Shown: in pieces, positions 32,507 to 45,700 of the stretch
Numbering within the stretch: the first letter of the stretch is position 1
How the letters are laid out: each line of letters starts with the position of its first letter
Source: Marchantia polymorpha subsp. ruderalis
Lineage: Eukaryota > Streptophyta > Marchantiopsida > Marchantiales > Marchantiaceae
Length of the DNA stretch: 64,000 nucleotides
NCBI GenBank assembly: GCA_037833965.1
Contig: AP031355.1
Location: 30,715,501-30,779,500 of the forward strand
Direction: 5' to 3'
Position numbers and translations under genes: made by a program
The notes under the pieces: model-generated
What the model was told of the DNA's origin: nothing
Seen by the model: only the letters and a program-made list of their open reading frames with translations
The model's database searches: none

Positions 32507-34694
32507 GTCTCAAGAGATTATGGATATCTTGATCCGTGGTCTTCACCATTTATTGCTTCGTGGCTTCACGTAATTCAAATTAGGGATAATCCCGATTGGT
32601 GTGCGTAAAGGTTCTCGTTGAACGACGTTGAACACGACCCTTGATGTTCGGTGCTTCTGAAAAGGCCAGAACTTGAAAAGCCGGAGCTCTGATGAAACTC
32701 TAAAACCATATACAGACAGGAGTATATTGCTAATTCCGTCGCAATTCTATAGAGCCGGACATACAACCATGCTCGAACTTACAAACAAACGCATTCAAAC
32801 TCGTAGTCTGATTCCATTCACACCCTGTTCATGATCCGCATGTAGACTACATCAGATCAGACGTGAGAACTATCAACAGATAATAGCTTCCATTTTCTTT
32901 TGGCCCTGCTTTTTCTCCAGCCTTTGTGGACCTTTTCTTTGTACCGCTGCCTAGCGTTTTCCTGCCTTTAATATAGCGTGCGTATGCCGTTTCTTGTTTG
33001 TAAAGTCAAGTCACCTCACAACAACTTAATGTTGCATCGTTCATAGATAAGTGGCTTAGTAAAAAGTAAAGCATTCAAAAGTTGATAAAAATCCACAAGT
33101 GATCGAAAGCAGAATCAGCCATTCAGAAGATGTTTGAACTTCATGCGAACGTGTGCGAAATTTAACCATATTGACATGGGCGTTCTTATAGAAGGAAAGA
33201 TAAATTGATGAAAGACTTAACACCATTGTAAACAGATGGTTTGAAGAGGTGTCACGTCCTGCATGATTGACAATAATCTTCTGAGCAACGCTGACGTTGC
33301 TCTTTGACTCGTGCAAACGCTGTATTCCTTCTTCAACTTTGAGACTCGTGATACGAGCAGATATTGCAGACTCAAGAATTGTCACCTGCTCTACGCAAGG
33401 CAAACACTCTCTAAGTCGTCAACGCAAAGTATCTCTTGCAGAGACAATTCCCAAGCACATTGCGCAGAATGTATGGATCTTCGGAGGGATTATCTTTGTC
33501 CTCCACCGTAACACTCTCAACATCAATTCTCGATGAACAAATACAGAAAAAGCTTCACTATGATATTCTCCGTGCCCGAATAATAGGATTTAGGCCAAAC
33601 ATGAGGAGCTAAAGATTTGGCAATACTAGACGCACCCTCCGAGCTGGCATTATTAGTGCAAGATTGTCCAGTCATAGCTTTCTGACACCTAGTCAAATTG
33701 GACTCCACCCTCAAGATGTAGCTCATGTAGAACCATATCTGAGCCCCACGGCCATAATTGCCATAAACGTTTCAGTACATAAGGTTCAATTACACCGCAT
33801 TGTTGAGCTGGATGCATGAGAACAGGAAAATTCACTAGTGAGTTTAGCGCGATATACCTTCTCGTTATGAGGATGATAACAATTTGAACCTGAAAATGGA
33901 GGTTAGAGTCGCTTCGTACATGCTGGAACATTCAGAGTCCATCCTGTTCCACTGTAGCCAAAAGCAAATGTTATTAAATAACAGATCATATCACATCATG
34001 CTACCAGAACGTCATGTAGACTCATGCCAATAGTGGAAAGTCTTTCTTGGATGAATTTGATAAAATGTTCTTTGGTATTTCATTTTCCAAATGATGTAAA
34101 ATCTTATGAGCTGCTGAGAGAGAACTCAGGACTTGAAGGACTCCTTTTGGTTCGATTGCATATGGATCAATTTTCACCAGACCTTTACTCGTTTCATACT
34201 TTCTAATGCAGCTCTTTCTGAAGCGAAGAAACCGAAATCCCCTGATCGAAATCACCAATTGAGCAAGCGCAAGATGAGCAGAGTTCTCGCGGTATTAGCT
34301 TGACAATGTTCTATATAGATACTTTTTATTGTTCAGCTGGTCGGAGATGGCATCTAGACAACGTTGGTTCGACTTCTTCCCTCACAATGTGGACATCTCT
34401 AATGCTGTTTGTGCACACGCGCGGGGAAGTTTCACTTGAAATCGGCACTTTGGAATTTCCAATTTCGGTGCTGCTCGGCTACTCAGGCCGCATGACCGTC
34501 TCCCTGACCTTCAATATCGTGTCTACAATTCTCTGAAAGATTCGCGAATTCAACTCAAGGCTCACTACTGTAACGTTGAAGTGCTTGATGAGAACGAGTG
34601 CAGTGTACGTGTTTGACACTATGATGTTTTGGCTGTGACTTCATTCAGACAATAGAAGGTTAAAATGTATATATGTGATCTACTTGTAGCGAGT
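32507..34694. other. Possible unrecognised minus-strand exons
   Basis: Several minus-strand open stretches lie in a row (34022-34258, 33689-33931, 33523-33726, 33056-33540). The one at 33056-33403 has a helical, charged N-terminus (T-I-L-E-S-A-I-S-A-R-I-T-S-L-K-V-E-E-G). They may be exons of one host gene transcribed toward the phosphatase. I could not build a consistent spliced frame and recognise no domain, so this is a region to test and not a gene call. Confidence 0.25.
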
Positions 34695-34768
34695 GGCCCA
34701 TTAGCTCAGTTGGTTAGAGCGTCGTGCTAATAACGCGAAGGTCACAGGTTCGAGACCTGTATGGGCCA
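34695..34768 (+). tRNA. tRNA-Ile (AAT)
   Basis: This is a 74-base intronless cloverleaf. GGCCCAT pairs with ATGGGCC before discriminator A, the D-arm is GCTC-AGTTGGTTA-GAGC, and the anticodon loop CTAATAA has AAT at 34729-34731 (read as IAU). The T-arm is ACAGG-TTCGAGA-CCTGT. The A and B box promoters are canonical. Confidence 0.96.
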
Positions 34769-36516
34769 TGCCTTTATGATAATTTGCGTCTCATCGTAGT
34801 GGTCTGTATGGTCGCATGATGCCTCCCGACCGTGCTGGGCACAGAGCTTACCCGTCTGAAGATGTTCGAAAATAGTAGTTGAGAGGAGGAGACGAGAAGG
34901 CTGAATCGTTAAACTAATCAGCAAGATTACAAGCGTGGATTGACCTGTTTTTCACCTTTGTCTATTGGCACCGGGAACTAGAAGGTTAAAATAAGGAGAG
35001 TGGCCTAGTGCTTCAAATAGCAAATCTGATAGAAGACTGTAAATCTGCTGAAATTTTTCTGCATAGGTTTGATAAATCTTGCCTCTTCCAAGTATATTTC
35101 AACCTGCCTTCGGCGAGAACCTCCAATGTTGTGTGTTGTGTTCACATGTTCTATCTATTGACTGGATTAGTTCTCACTCTAATACAATAGTTCTCTGAGT
35201 AAGTTTAAATGATTTTGGCGGGGATCGACGGCAAAAGGCAATATACTTTTTGCATGTTGGGAAGACCCATCAAGTATGATATGGACCAAACGGAGGGGAA
35301 GAAATAGGGCTTACCCCATAGTATCTGAAAATGAGAAATAAATTATATGTTACATAATATAGCTAACTATTTATCAATAGATCCAACAATGACTTAAACT
35401 AGAGCATCCTACATATCATTGACAATAAATGTTGCATTTAATTCAATGGCATTCATTCTGCCTTTTTTGCGACATTTATTTAGCCTTCAAATAGCCAGAG
35501 AGTGCAAAAAAAATTAGAGAAAAATATTTTATTCTTATTGACTTATATTCATAAAAAGAATGAGACCACTTTTCAATTTTATCATTTGTGCACTGCATCA
35601 TTAAATTTCAAGTAGGATCAAAATTAAGAATATTTTAATGCCCGCGAACATGCAAGAAACTTAGAGTCCCGATAAAACGATATGCTATTCATGATGATAA
35701 AGGGCCAAGTGAAATTAGAAAAGTGTGTTCTAAAAAACAGGCTAGACTTTGGGGATTATTATCAAATGTTTGTCGAGTCGATATTTGAAATTGGAATAGC
35801 GTTTTATTAACATCTGCGGATTGAAAAGAATCTGTTTTTCAAATTCATTTCATTCTTTTCAAAGAATTTGAAATATAAGCTTATCTTGTGGAAGGTCCAA
35901 TCGAGGCAGTCCATCGATGCTATAGCATTTATCCACGAGTAAATACTCACACTTGAACACTCAATCAATATAGGCTCAATTTTTTTAGCAGTTTGACACC
36001 TTGTATTCTCGTGAATAGAAGGGCATAATTGTCAATGCCATGACAGATGGCAGGCAGTGAGATTCTTAGCATGAATTTGGGTGCAGGGATCAAATTTTGA
36101 CAGTGAAGAGAAAGAAGCACCGTTTAAGCAAACCCGAAATTGCCAGTTCTCTGCATTGGATAAAAAGAAGAGAGAGAGATGTGTCAGTCTACAAATTGTA
36201 CCACTCTTGGTACAACTTGTGTGCGCAGAGAGGGAGAAATCTGATATTTCATGATACAGCATCAAAGGAAGACACAATTTTACCCATTTAAATTCATGAG
36301 TTGATGGGGTCTTCCAATCGGCTTTACGGAGAAACTGGCAGGAAGGGAACGGTATGAAGTGAATTGACGGAGAATGCAGAATCTCGATCCAGGCCATTAT
36401 GTTGAGGAGACCTGCTAATGTGAGCCTGCAATCCATGACCTGTTCACCAATTATCCGCTTCAGTTTAGACTGAGAAATCATTTCGTTCAGTGGTGTAGGT
36501 TGTCTGTCAACACACC
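34769..36516. other. Intergenic; upstream region of the hydrolase gene
   Basis: Mostly AT-rich with no coding signal. The 197-codon minus-strand frame at 36032-36625 overlaps the hydrolase start on the opposite strand and has no domain, so I treat it as chance. Promoter elements of the hydrolase should lie in the last few hundred bases. I cannot point to a specific TATA box. Confidence 0.4.
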
Positions 36517-37665
36517 ATGGGGAGCCTCGTTGGGATTTCCGGCAGCTGCGTGTCCTGCCGAGTTCCTTCCGAGGTTTGCTACCTTCCGATACGGAATGGC
36601 ATTTGGGCATTTCGAGATAGATCATCGAGCCGAAAATTCCAGCTCGTCGATCTCAAGCTCGGAAGTGGTTCGAAATTTCTCAGACAGCAGAGGATTGAAG
36701 GGCCCAATGGCCGCAGGATTTTTGCCGCGATACAGACCACAGATGCTCTGAAAGAGCCTCTGGCAGAACTGAAATCTGGACAGTTCCAGGAGTTCCACGA
36801 GTTGCCGTCGGGCATGAAACTGGAGGTCATCGTGCAAACTGCAGGGAGGGATTCGAGGAAGAAGACTTTTCCTCTGCTCTTCGTTCACGGCAGCTCCCAC
36901 GCCGCCTGGTGCTGGACTTACCATTGGATGCCATTTTTCTCGGCTCGAGGCTATGACTGCTACGCCGTCAGTCTTCTCGGTCAAGGAGCGAGTGATGTAC
37001 CACAAGCAGCGGTAGCTGGCTCCCTCGATTCCCACGCGAAGGACATTGCACATCTCATAAGGTCCAAATTTACTGCACCCCCTGTGATCATTGCTCATTC
37101 TTTCGGTGGCCTTGTGATGCAATGGTTCCTCTCGAATACGGGTCGGAATTCAACCTCTGAAGAATCCGACGGGATATGCCCGAGGCCCGCAGGAGTTGTT
37201 CTCGCCTGTTCATCTCCTCCATCTGGGAACGGGCCTATGGTAACTCGTTTTATGAAGAGGGATCTCATCGCGTCGATAAAGATTACATTAGGTTTTGCAG
37301 CGAAGATGGTAGGCTCTTCACGTTCAATCTGTCGGGACTGTTTCTTCTCCGCGGACATTCCCGAGAGCGAGCTGAAAGAATACCAGGAATTAGTGAAGAG
37401 AAGTTCTCGCCTTCCAATTCTAGACGTTCGCGCTCTCAACAAATCTCTGCCTGTGCCTCCACCTCCAGAAGGTATACCGCCGGTTCTTGTACTTCACGCT
37501 GAAAACGACTACCTCGTGGATGCTGAAGGTTCTCAAGAAACGGCAGAATGGTGTGGGACTCGGCCCGTGGTAGTTCTCAATTGCGCCCATGACATCATGC
37601 TTGATAACGAGTGGCACCAGGCTGCTCACGTAGTAAAGTCGTGGCTCGACGAACATGCTTTGTAA
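36517..37665 (+). CDS. Alpha/beta hydrolase, probably organelle-targeted
   Basis: This is an intronless 382-codon frame, starting in a good context (CACCATGGGG). Residues about 1-70 are basic and Ser-rich with few acidic residues, consistent with a plastid or mitochondrial transit peptide. The alpha/beta-hydrolase core follows: oxyanion-hole block L-F-V-H-G-S-S-H-A-A-W-C-W (about 121-133), nucleophile elbow A-H-S-F-G-G (Ser about 195), a cap region about 235-305, and V-L-V-L-H-A-E-N-D-Y-L-V-D, where Asp 331 or 335 is the likely acid. The catalytic His is in C-A-H-D-I-M-L-D (about 358). The full triad is present, so it should be an active esterase- or lipase-like enzyme. The substrate cannot be read from sequence. 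I see no frameshift or truncation. It stands alone between intergenic stretches. Confidence 0.88.
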   Translation: MGSLVGISGSCVSCRVPSEVCYLPIRNGIWAFRDRSSSRKFQLVDLKLGSGSKFLRQQRIEGPNGRRIFAAIQTTDALKEPLAELKSGQFQEFHELPSGMKLEVIVQTAGRDSRKKTFPLLFVHGSSHAAWCWTYHWMPFFSARGYDCYAVSLLGQGASDVPQAAVAGSLDSHAKDIAHLIRSKFTAPPVIIAHSFGGLVMQWFLSNTGRNSTSEESDGICPRPAGVVLACSSPPSGNGPMVTRFMKRDLIASIKITLGFAAKMVGSSRSICRDCFFSADIPESELKEYQELVKRSSRLPILDVRALNKSLPVPPPPEGIPPVLVLHAENDYLVDAEGSQETAEWCGTRPVVVLNCAHDIMLDNEWHQAAHVVKSWLDEHAL

Positions 37666-40600
37666 CATGCTTCTTTCTTTGCGCACCTTTATCCTCATTT
37701 TAGGGGAAAAAGCGTTTCCTGAACACTCTTCTTTCAAACCTGCTGCAGAACGTAATGGCATGAAAGGCTGTGGAGTCTAAGCGGGGCCTTCTACCGCATG
37801 ACATGTGTGTGTATATTGATGCACCTTCTCACTCATTTCCTCTCCGGCTTTTTGCTTGCTCACTTTCTGCCATCGTACTTCCATATCACAGGGAATCACA
37901 GCTCGTATCCCTGCCATTTCAGGACTCTGTCTGATATTGTGAAGTGGGCAGAAGTTTGTCTGCCTTTCTGTGCTCCACCAAAGTGGGTGGGCATGCTTAT
38001 GATTGTGGTGTTGTCGGTCGCTGGATAAGTTCTCGTGTGAACGAACATACATTCTCAGATAAGGTGGAAGGTGCGAAGGGGTTGTATTTTCTGAAACGAG
38101 ACTCCAGATTTATCACCATGTGTTGTGCTAAGGAGGAAACGAATTACCGTAAGAAACAGAAGTCTCCAGACTGGTCGTGAACCATGACTTGATCTCCTTT
38201 GCACGGAAAATCTCGAGTGCAGAACAAATGCGGAAATTCGTTCTGTAGCTCAGGTATGTGATTGATCGGTCGCTTCGCCTTTTCAAGTCACCCGGCGAAG
38301 TCGCCTGCATTGCCCAGTAAGTCGCATCATCCTAGTCTCACACAGACACCATGGATGAGGATTCATTTGGATTCAATGATTCATCATGAATCCAAATAAA
38401 TCAATATGACCTCACGAGTTTTCTCGTTGCGAAGAATGTGGAGAGAAGAAGCGCGATGAGGGACTCTCTAGAGAAACTTTTGTTCGAGACGCTCTAGCAG
38501 CTCTACAGAGACGCCAAGTGCAGACGTATGAGCAAGAACAACCTTGATGGGTTTCTCGGGCTCTGCTCCGGTAGATACCGTGCAAACGAGCGTGCGTGTG
38601 TATGCTTTGAGCTACTATCTTTCTATCCTGCTTTAGTGTTTTTTGGACATCAACATTCGTGCAATGTGTCACAACCTTTATAAGAATCACTTGGAGACGT
38701 GTCACCATCGTTGCGATCTGCAACTGATAAGCAACTCTCATACGAATGCGATCTTGCACAGTGCCGTTTCTAGGGACCTCTGTCACTTCATTTGAACAAA
38801 ATGCGACAGTGACTCTTCCTGAAGAAAAGGCTTCATTCTCGATCGGGTGTATACTGTGTTCTAGAGGAATGCGCTTGGAAGAATATTGACTGGCAAGGAC
38901 CACAAGCGGAAGTCTTGCACACAAACGAAGTATTCACTTCTCACTATCAGGTATGGAAGGATCAGCGTCCACAACCGGGAGAGAAAATTACTTGATGGGC
39001 CTGCGGAACACATCAAGTATCAATTTACCCATGGTATCCCACCTAATGCATACCGCCACCAAATTCTAAACAAAATTCTTGTAACTATATACTCCGGGGC
39101 TATAGTGTGGGGAGTGACCGCTTTGAAACTCCAACTTGGTTGCCATTTATACTAACGCAGCACCAACTATAATCCTCTAGAGGCAGAGAATTTGATAGTG
39201 TATCATTGAGTCCTCCTGGACATTAATTATGCTAGAAATTGGCTTGCTGTAAAGCAGATTGACGAAAACATCTATGTTATCGCAAATTTGAACTGCAAAT
39301 TGATAGATGTAAACCGCTTCGCTACAACAATTTAATTCATTTTTCTATCAACTGCGAGAATGTTCTTGTAGTGTCTAGCAAAAGCCGACAATTAACTTAC
39401 ATCGGATAAAATTTGCATGACTAGTGATGTGCACACAACTTATCAAAATTCAGCAACCTCCGCAACATTTCTTTTGCACCGCAAAGAAATGTTGCAACGA
39501 TCCGCGGCCTCACTTCAACCCTGCTTTGCTCTTGCTCTTTTCTCCTCTTGCCTCTTTTTTTTGCACTAAAAAAAAGTATTGCAATGACTCGTGGCCTCAC
39601 TTCAATTCCTGCTCATTCCTCCTCCTGCCTCACTATGTTAGAAATCACTGTCGGTTGATATCATAACATGGATATCGTGTGCCTTTATAAAGTACAATCG
39701 GATAAAATGATACGTGATAGTAAACTTTGTATTTCTATAGAAATCAATTCATAAGAAGTGTTATTGCATCTAGAATACAATCAAATTCACACATGATATA
39801 TGAAATACTGGGATCAAAAACAACAAAACCTTATCATTATTCAATAACATTAGATAGATTGAAATTCTCAATGTAGTGTAGAACCAAGATTTGTAAGCAA
39901 TATAGGCAAAGACGTATATAATATATAGAGCATAGATTTATTTTTTATCTTGGATCAATACTATAATAAAATTATTGAAAAGAGAATCACACTCTTGAGG
40001 AATAACATTTTTAAAATATATATTAGTTGTAGAAAATCTTATTATTTGGGTGTTCTTAACCAATGTATTGAATTTCAACACTACCTTTCTAAAATTTTAG
40101 CAAAGAGTATCAATCCATCATTATTATTTCCAAACACAAGTCATATGAAATTTGGAGTTTAGATCAAGAGAGTTGATGATGAACTTTTGTAGAGGTTGAT
40201 GCATGCACAACTTTGAGAGGTATTATTTTGAACACATACTTAAAAAAATCCAATGGTATTAAATGCAAAGCTTTTTAACTTGATGATAATAAATGCAAGT
40301 TGTTTGTAGTAGCTCGTGCAAGTTGCTTCTTTGGTGGAGAAATTAAAATATTTCTTACAAAAAATTTTGTTCTCTTATAATCGTTTGAAACAATTTATTT
40401 CAAAAAATTGACTTGTTATTTGTTTGAGATTGTCTTTAGTCTCGTTAACTAACATTACCCGTTGAGATAAGTTAATTAATAAGACAAGCTTAGATAAAAG
40501 GAGCACGGCAGTGCTTGTCTTACAGGTTTCTTTTTGTGCTTGTCTTCACTTCATGATTCTACTTGAACTGGTGAATTGTGATGCGGATATGAACAAAAGA

Positions 40601-41850
40601 ATTTTGACGTAACAGTCAATGACTTGATGATACGGATGTGTAGATGTTGCAGTGCTGACATGCATCCGCCTTTTTAGCATATTTATTTTCTAAAGCTATG
40701 AGATAATGTTCTTGGAGCTGGCAAATAGTTACTCAACGCACATATTTTCAAAAATCTCTAACTTGGTAGAGGCTTTTGAAGGTCGTGGAAGGGTATGGAG
40801 CAGTTTGCTACATAACCTTCTACTATGCCATTTCATTTACGTCACAATGCTCTAATGATTTTTTTTTTCTGCCCCCATGAACTTAATCTCTACTCTCTCA
40901 ATAAGGCAGGTAATTCAGTAGGTTTTTGCTTCATACAACGCTCTTTCTATCTCTCCTTGTTGTTTAGGAGATAATTGTTCAATCTATTATTTTGTTAAAC
41001 AATTCATTGAGTCTGATCTCTTCAGCTGGTGGACACAAGATTTATCAACTCCATGTAGTAATCTTTATGCGTACTCCGCATGTGAATGTATTATGAAGCC
41101 ATTTTTGCCCTGAATTTGCTCTAAATAAGATTCATGATAAGGAAAATACAAGCTATACTAAACGGAAAAAAAAATGAAGAAAATATCTACCAAAACTCTT
41201 TTCTACAATGATCTGCATGAAACTACAAGCAATTTTCATCATTTTATCCTAGGTTCTTGGTAGAGAGCAAATTCATGCCTTGAAATTTGTATAATATTGA
41301 ACATTCTATCGAACAGTGAAATTCTTTATCAGATTTCCAATTAAAACACGTCGAGACAATATGATGTAAATTATGTTAACATTTTGGGAATGAAAACCTT
41401 ATATATCAAACCAATCAAATATAGTATAGGTGATAAAATAAAATGTAAATCTTGGCCTAGACACAACACACTTGACAGCGCGAAGGAAGGACTCTTGGGA
41501 ATCGGGACATACGAAATATCCCCGCACTTTTCAGATATTTCCAGACATAAAAGTAACGATCCTCTCCGAGATTCTTAGGATTCACGGCAAGTTTTGTCGC
41601 TGTCAATACAAGTTTCCAAATGTTTCGGATTTCACCAATTTTCTAGGTCTCGGGAACATTCTGCCCAATTTCCTTCACGCATTGGGCTCAAATGAGAATC
41701 AATCGGAGGCATAGACCTGACGACAAAACTGTGTAATTCTTCCCTGCGCGGCGGTTGGTGGCTGAGTGTACGGAGACAGTGGCGTGATTGATCTTGAAAC
41801 TGTGACGACAATGACTTGTTGACTTCGTACTACGCATACACACTTAGGTT
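37666..41850. other. Intergenic DNA, no gene recognised
   Basis: There are short frames on both strands only. The longest, 38412-38924 minus, has no known motif and an erratic composition. A diverged tandem duplication of about 80 bp occurs at 39474-39631 (TTTTGCAC...GGCCTCACTTCAA repeated). 39660-41400 is very AT-rich. Confidence 0.45.
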
Positions 41851-42010
41851 CTTGGCTAGGGGATTGCTATTGCCACCCCTGTTTTTGCTATTGCCACCCC
41901 AACTCCCAACCGCCACCCCAACTCCTAACCCCCCCATCCAACCGCATCCCCCGCCACACTTCAAGCGCCGGTCAATGCCTCTATTCAACTGTAAGTCAAC
42001 GCTTTTTCCG

Positions 42011-42786
42011 CTACTTTGTGAGATCTATAGTTTCCATGTCTTTCTCCCCTTCGAAGCCAGGCGACGCTAGAAGGTCACAACTGAGTTTTGCCATCCAGGA
42101 TTCACGTGTTTTCTTGTCACTCCGTGTACGCCACAGAGTAAAGATAGGATGTAATGCGAGCGGTGTCTTCAATGTTGCATGCTGCCAATGGTTCTTCCGA
42201 ACGAAAACAAGGCAGATGGGGGTCGTGCTGCCACTACTGGTATGAAATGGCACATATGTGTAGTTGCCTATCTTAGTGTCTTCATCTAGAAAAACCACAA
42301 GGCCTGTGTACACATCTGCAGCCAAAATTGCCGCGGGAGGTGCATCAAACCAGTGTTCGACTAGTGCTGTTCCACTTTGGAACCAATTCATACGCTTTTG
42401 AATGTTCCCCGTCTTGCCAAACAATCCGTCCCAAAAATGGTGGTGTTGCTTATACTGGCCAAGCAAGTCACGGCGTACTTGGCGCCAATCCATATTACGT
42501 TCAGGGTGCATGTCGTTCAATGCGGCCGCGACTGCATGGAAGCCGCAATTTCCATCCATTGCGACATCTCTAATGTCTACAATCACATCAACGAGGGACA
42601 ACGGAACAAATGACCGATGTGGCCAGATTAGCGTTGACATTGACCGTCTTCGCATCATCCTCGAATGACTTGGTGGTCCATCCTTTGGCGGTAAGGGTGA
42701 TGTCAAGAATTCTCTTGTATGTTGTGGTATCCCACGTACCTTGCTTGGCCATATGCTGAGGACAGGTCCGCTTGTCATAGGTAGGT
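42011..42786 (-). pseudogene. OTU cysteine-protease domain, 3' part of the MULE protein
   Basis: The minus-strand frame contains the OTU catalytic block V-A-M-D-G-N-C-G-F-H-A-V-A (Asp and nucleophile Cys). It ends with F-V-R-K-N-H-W-Q-H-A-T-L, where the His of the OTU triad is expected. OTU domains are deubiquitinase-type peptidases. In this setting it is the C-terminal part of a transposase polyprotein whose 5' part resumes at 48129. Between the zinc knuckle joined across the insertion and the OTU block the frame changes, so there is either a small intron (a GTACGT donor follows at about 42732) or a frameshift. The domain itself has no stop. Confidence 0.75.
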
Positions 42787-42791
42787 GCCCC

Positions 42792-45700
42792 TGTGGTACC
42801 CCACTTTTGGTATTTTTGAGGAATTTAAAATATTTTTGGAAAACTGTACCGCGGCAGTAGTGTAAATAGCCATCGGTGCATCAAAATAGAATGAAACTGG
42901 ATGATCTCGGAGAATCTCGAAAGATCTCGTAGAATCCGGGAGTTGAGCGCAACGTCTGGGACAGGCGCCGCCCTAAACGACGGGCTCTGGAGGAGTATCC
43001 CTTCGGCGCAAGGCGCGTAATCCGCCTTCGCCGCTGCGCCTTCGGCGCTAGAGAAATCCTTCAGAACCTGATCAATTCCCAAACGCCTTGACTTGGTTAG
43101 GGTTTCGTTGAAAAGAACTTGATGCGCTGATTCTAATGAGCCCAAGAATGCCTGGAACGGATGAGGACTCCGGGAGTTGTGAAGGTCGAAAGATACAAAG
43201 ATCTTCGCCTACGCATAGGCGAGGAAAGTTTGTCCTATGCGCGGACGAGGGAAGTTCGCCTACGCATAGGCGAAATAGGGTTTGACGTCGGCGGGATGTC
43301 CGACGCGAATTGCGCCTACGCGTAGGCGGGGAGGACTTGCACATATGCACAGGCGGACGCGAATGTCGCCTACGCATAGGCCCTTCGGCTTCGGCGTCGG
43401 CGGGAAGCCCGCCTTCAGCCCTAGAAATGCGCCTTCGGGGTTGGAAATTGTACGGCACCTTCGGCGCCAGCGCATCACGGACGGGCGAGGACCCGACGGA
43501 GTAGTAAATCCGTACAGACCGTACGGACTGTACGGACGGAATGGACGAGTGCGCCTTCGGCCGGTCGGGCTTACGGGGACAAGAGCGCCGACGGAGAGGC
43601 GGGAGAAATGGACAGACTGGACGGAATTCGTTGACCGCGGTCAACGCCTTCGGCACAGCCGCCTTCGGCGCTGCGCCTACGGCAAGGGACCTGCGCGGAC
43701 GGAATTCGCCTACGCGTAGGCAAGTGCCTACGCACAATCCCCGGCGGAATCTCCGCCGGGGATTCCGCCTACGCAGAAGGGAGTTTGATTTTTGTCCTAT
43801 GCGCGGACGAACGCCTTCGGTGGAGCGGGATTAGCCAAAGTTAAGTACGAAGGAGTGTAGCGCGCCGGCGAGAAATCCGCCTTCGGCGCTGCGTACCCAT
43901 GTCCGCGGCGTAGTACGCTAGCGGAGTTCAAATTGCCAATTCGAGCGTGTGAGTTAAGTCGGCGTCGGCGGAGCGTGAAGCCGCGCGTGAGAGAGAAGGC
44001 CGTTATAGCGCGGAGCCGGCACGGCCATCAAGTGATCCGACCTTCACGACCGAGAGCCGACCATGACCTTCAACGAGGAGACGGAGGGCGCCCCATTCTT
44101 GAATTCGCGATTTCACTTTCTGGTGCGAGCTGCGCGCGTCCACCTGCTAGCTGATAGACACTCTAGACATCGCCGCGCGGAGAATTACTCGGTGGCTGAG
44201 AGAGAATTGAGTGCGCGGCAGTTGGAATTGAGAGAAATTAGAGTTTGCAGAGGAGGCAGAAGCGCGAGCAAGAGGCTCGAGCAGAGCAGAGAGAGAGTTG
44301 CGCAAACTAATTTCAAGAACGCGATGTCGAAGTTGAACAGGCTGCGGATGATGCCACTCCGGCTTCCACAGAATGGATTGCATGCTTTTGAGGACCGACT
44401 GATTGCAAGGAAACTTGAGTTCTTGCTGTGGGGATGGAATTACGTGTGTGTAGACATGGTGCGCAAATGGTTGGACGCGGAGCGACTTCCTACGCGCGGA
44501 TTGCGTCCACACGTAGATAGATGGACCGTCCACGATTGGGCACAGGCATTGGGGAGGTGTGCAAGCGACGACGGGTACCTCCTATTTGATAGTGAGAGCG
44601 TCAAGGTGTCGAAGCAGGACGAAGCGCAATTCGTGGAATTGTTCAAGCGGGAGAGGTCTTCCAAGAACGGGTACAAGACCCGCGACTACAAAGATCGTTT
44701 CCGTAGGACTATAGCGGCGGCGCTGCTGCAATTATTGCAGCCGCACCGCACTTCGTACATCACGTTGTGGCAGGTATCTTTTGTAGAGCTCACATTAGCC
44801 GGAGCTCCAGTTCACTGGGCGCGCATCCTACATAGGGTGATGCGACAGCATGCATATGAGGAGAAAGGAGGAACTCTCAATCATCTCTCCCCCTTCTTGA
44901 TAAACTTTTATCGACAGAGGAATTGTTTAACCGCGGCGGAGCATGCTCGCTTTCCGCCATTGTCAGTCGACCATCCCGGAAAGTATGTGTGGGATAACGA
45001 AGTAAACACCGACGCGGAGGATTCGCCAACTTCCACTCCACCGACTCAGCGGGACGAGGGAAGAAACACACCCGCAGCAAGAGTGCCGCAGAAACGAAGA
45101 TGGAGAGAGGAATCGGAGGAGGAGCAACATCGAGAACCCACTGCTCCCATACGGAAGCGGCCCCTGCACCAAGTTTGCAGCCTGCCGAAGCAGAAGGCGC
45201 GCAGGCTTGTGTTACCAGCCAACAGCGTGGAAACGGCGACGATCGCCACGGAGAAGGGAAGTTCGACCCCGGAGAAGGAGGGGACTGCGCGGACGTCCGC
45301 AGGAGCGGTGGACCACGCCACGCCTTCAGCGGACGAGAGACGGCCATCGGGTCAGGAGTTACCACGTGGGGTGCGGACGAGGGTGCCGCCTACGCACAGG
45401 CGACTTCCTGTGGATAGGCGACCCCTTGCAGACGTGGACCTCTGCCTACGCGTAGGCAGAGAAAGTTCGCCTACGCATAGGCGGCCGCCTACGCGTAGGC
45501 AGGACTCACTCCCGGTGCAACGTAGGAAGGGGAAGGAGCCGGCGGAAGATCCGCCTTCGGCTCAAGGGCCTTCGGGGCAAGGCCCTCCGGCGGACAGAGC
45601 GCCGGGATTTGCGCCTTCGGCGCCAGGGCCGTCGGGCCAACGAGTTACAAGCAGGGAGCGTGCGGAGGCCGTACCTTTGGCGGGGAATCCGCCGGAAGAT

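Noticed and set aside
36032-36625. 197-codon minus-strand frame overlapping the hydrolase start
   Set aside because: It is antisense to a well-supported gene, has no motif, and is best explained as a shadow frame.
38412-38924. 170-codon minus-strand frame
   Set aside because: No conserved motif, no splice or promoter support, and an erratic composition.
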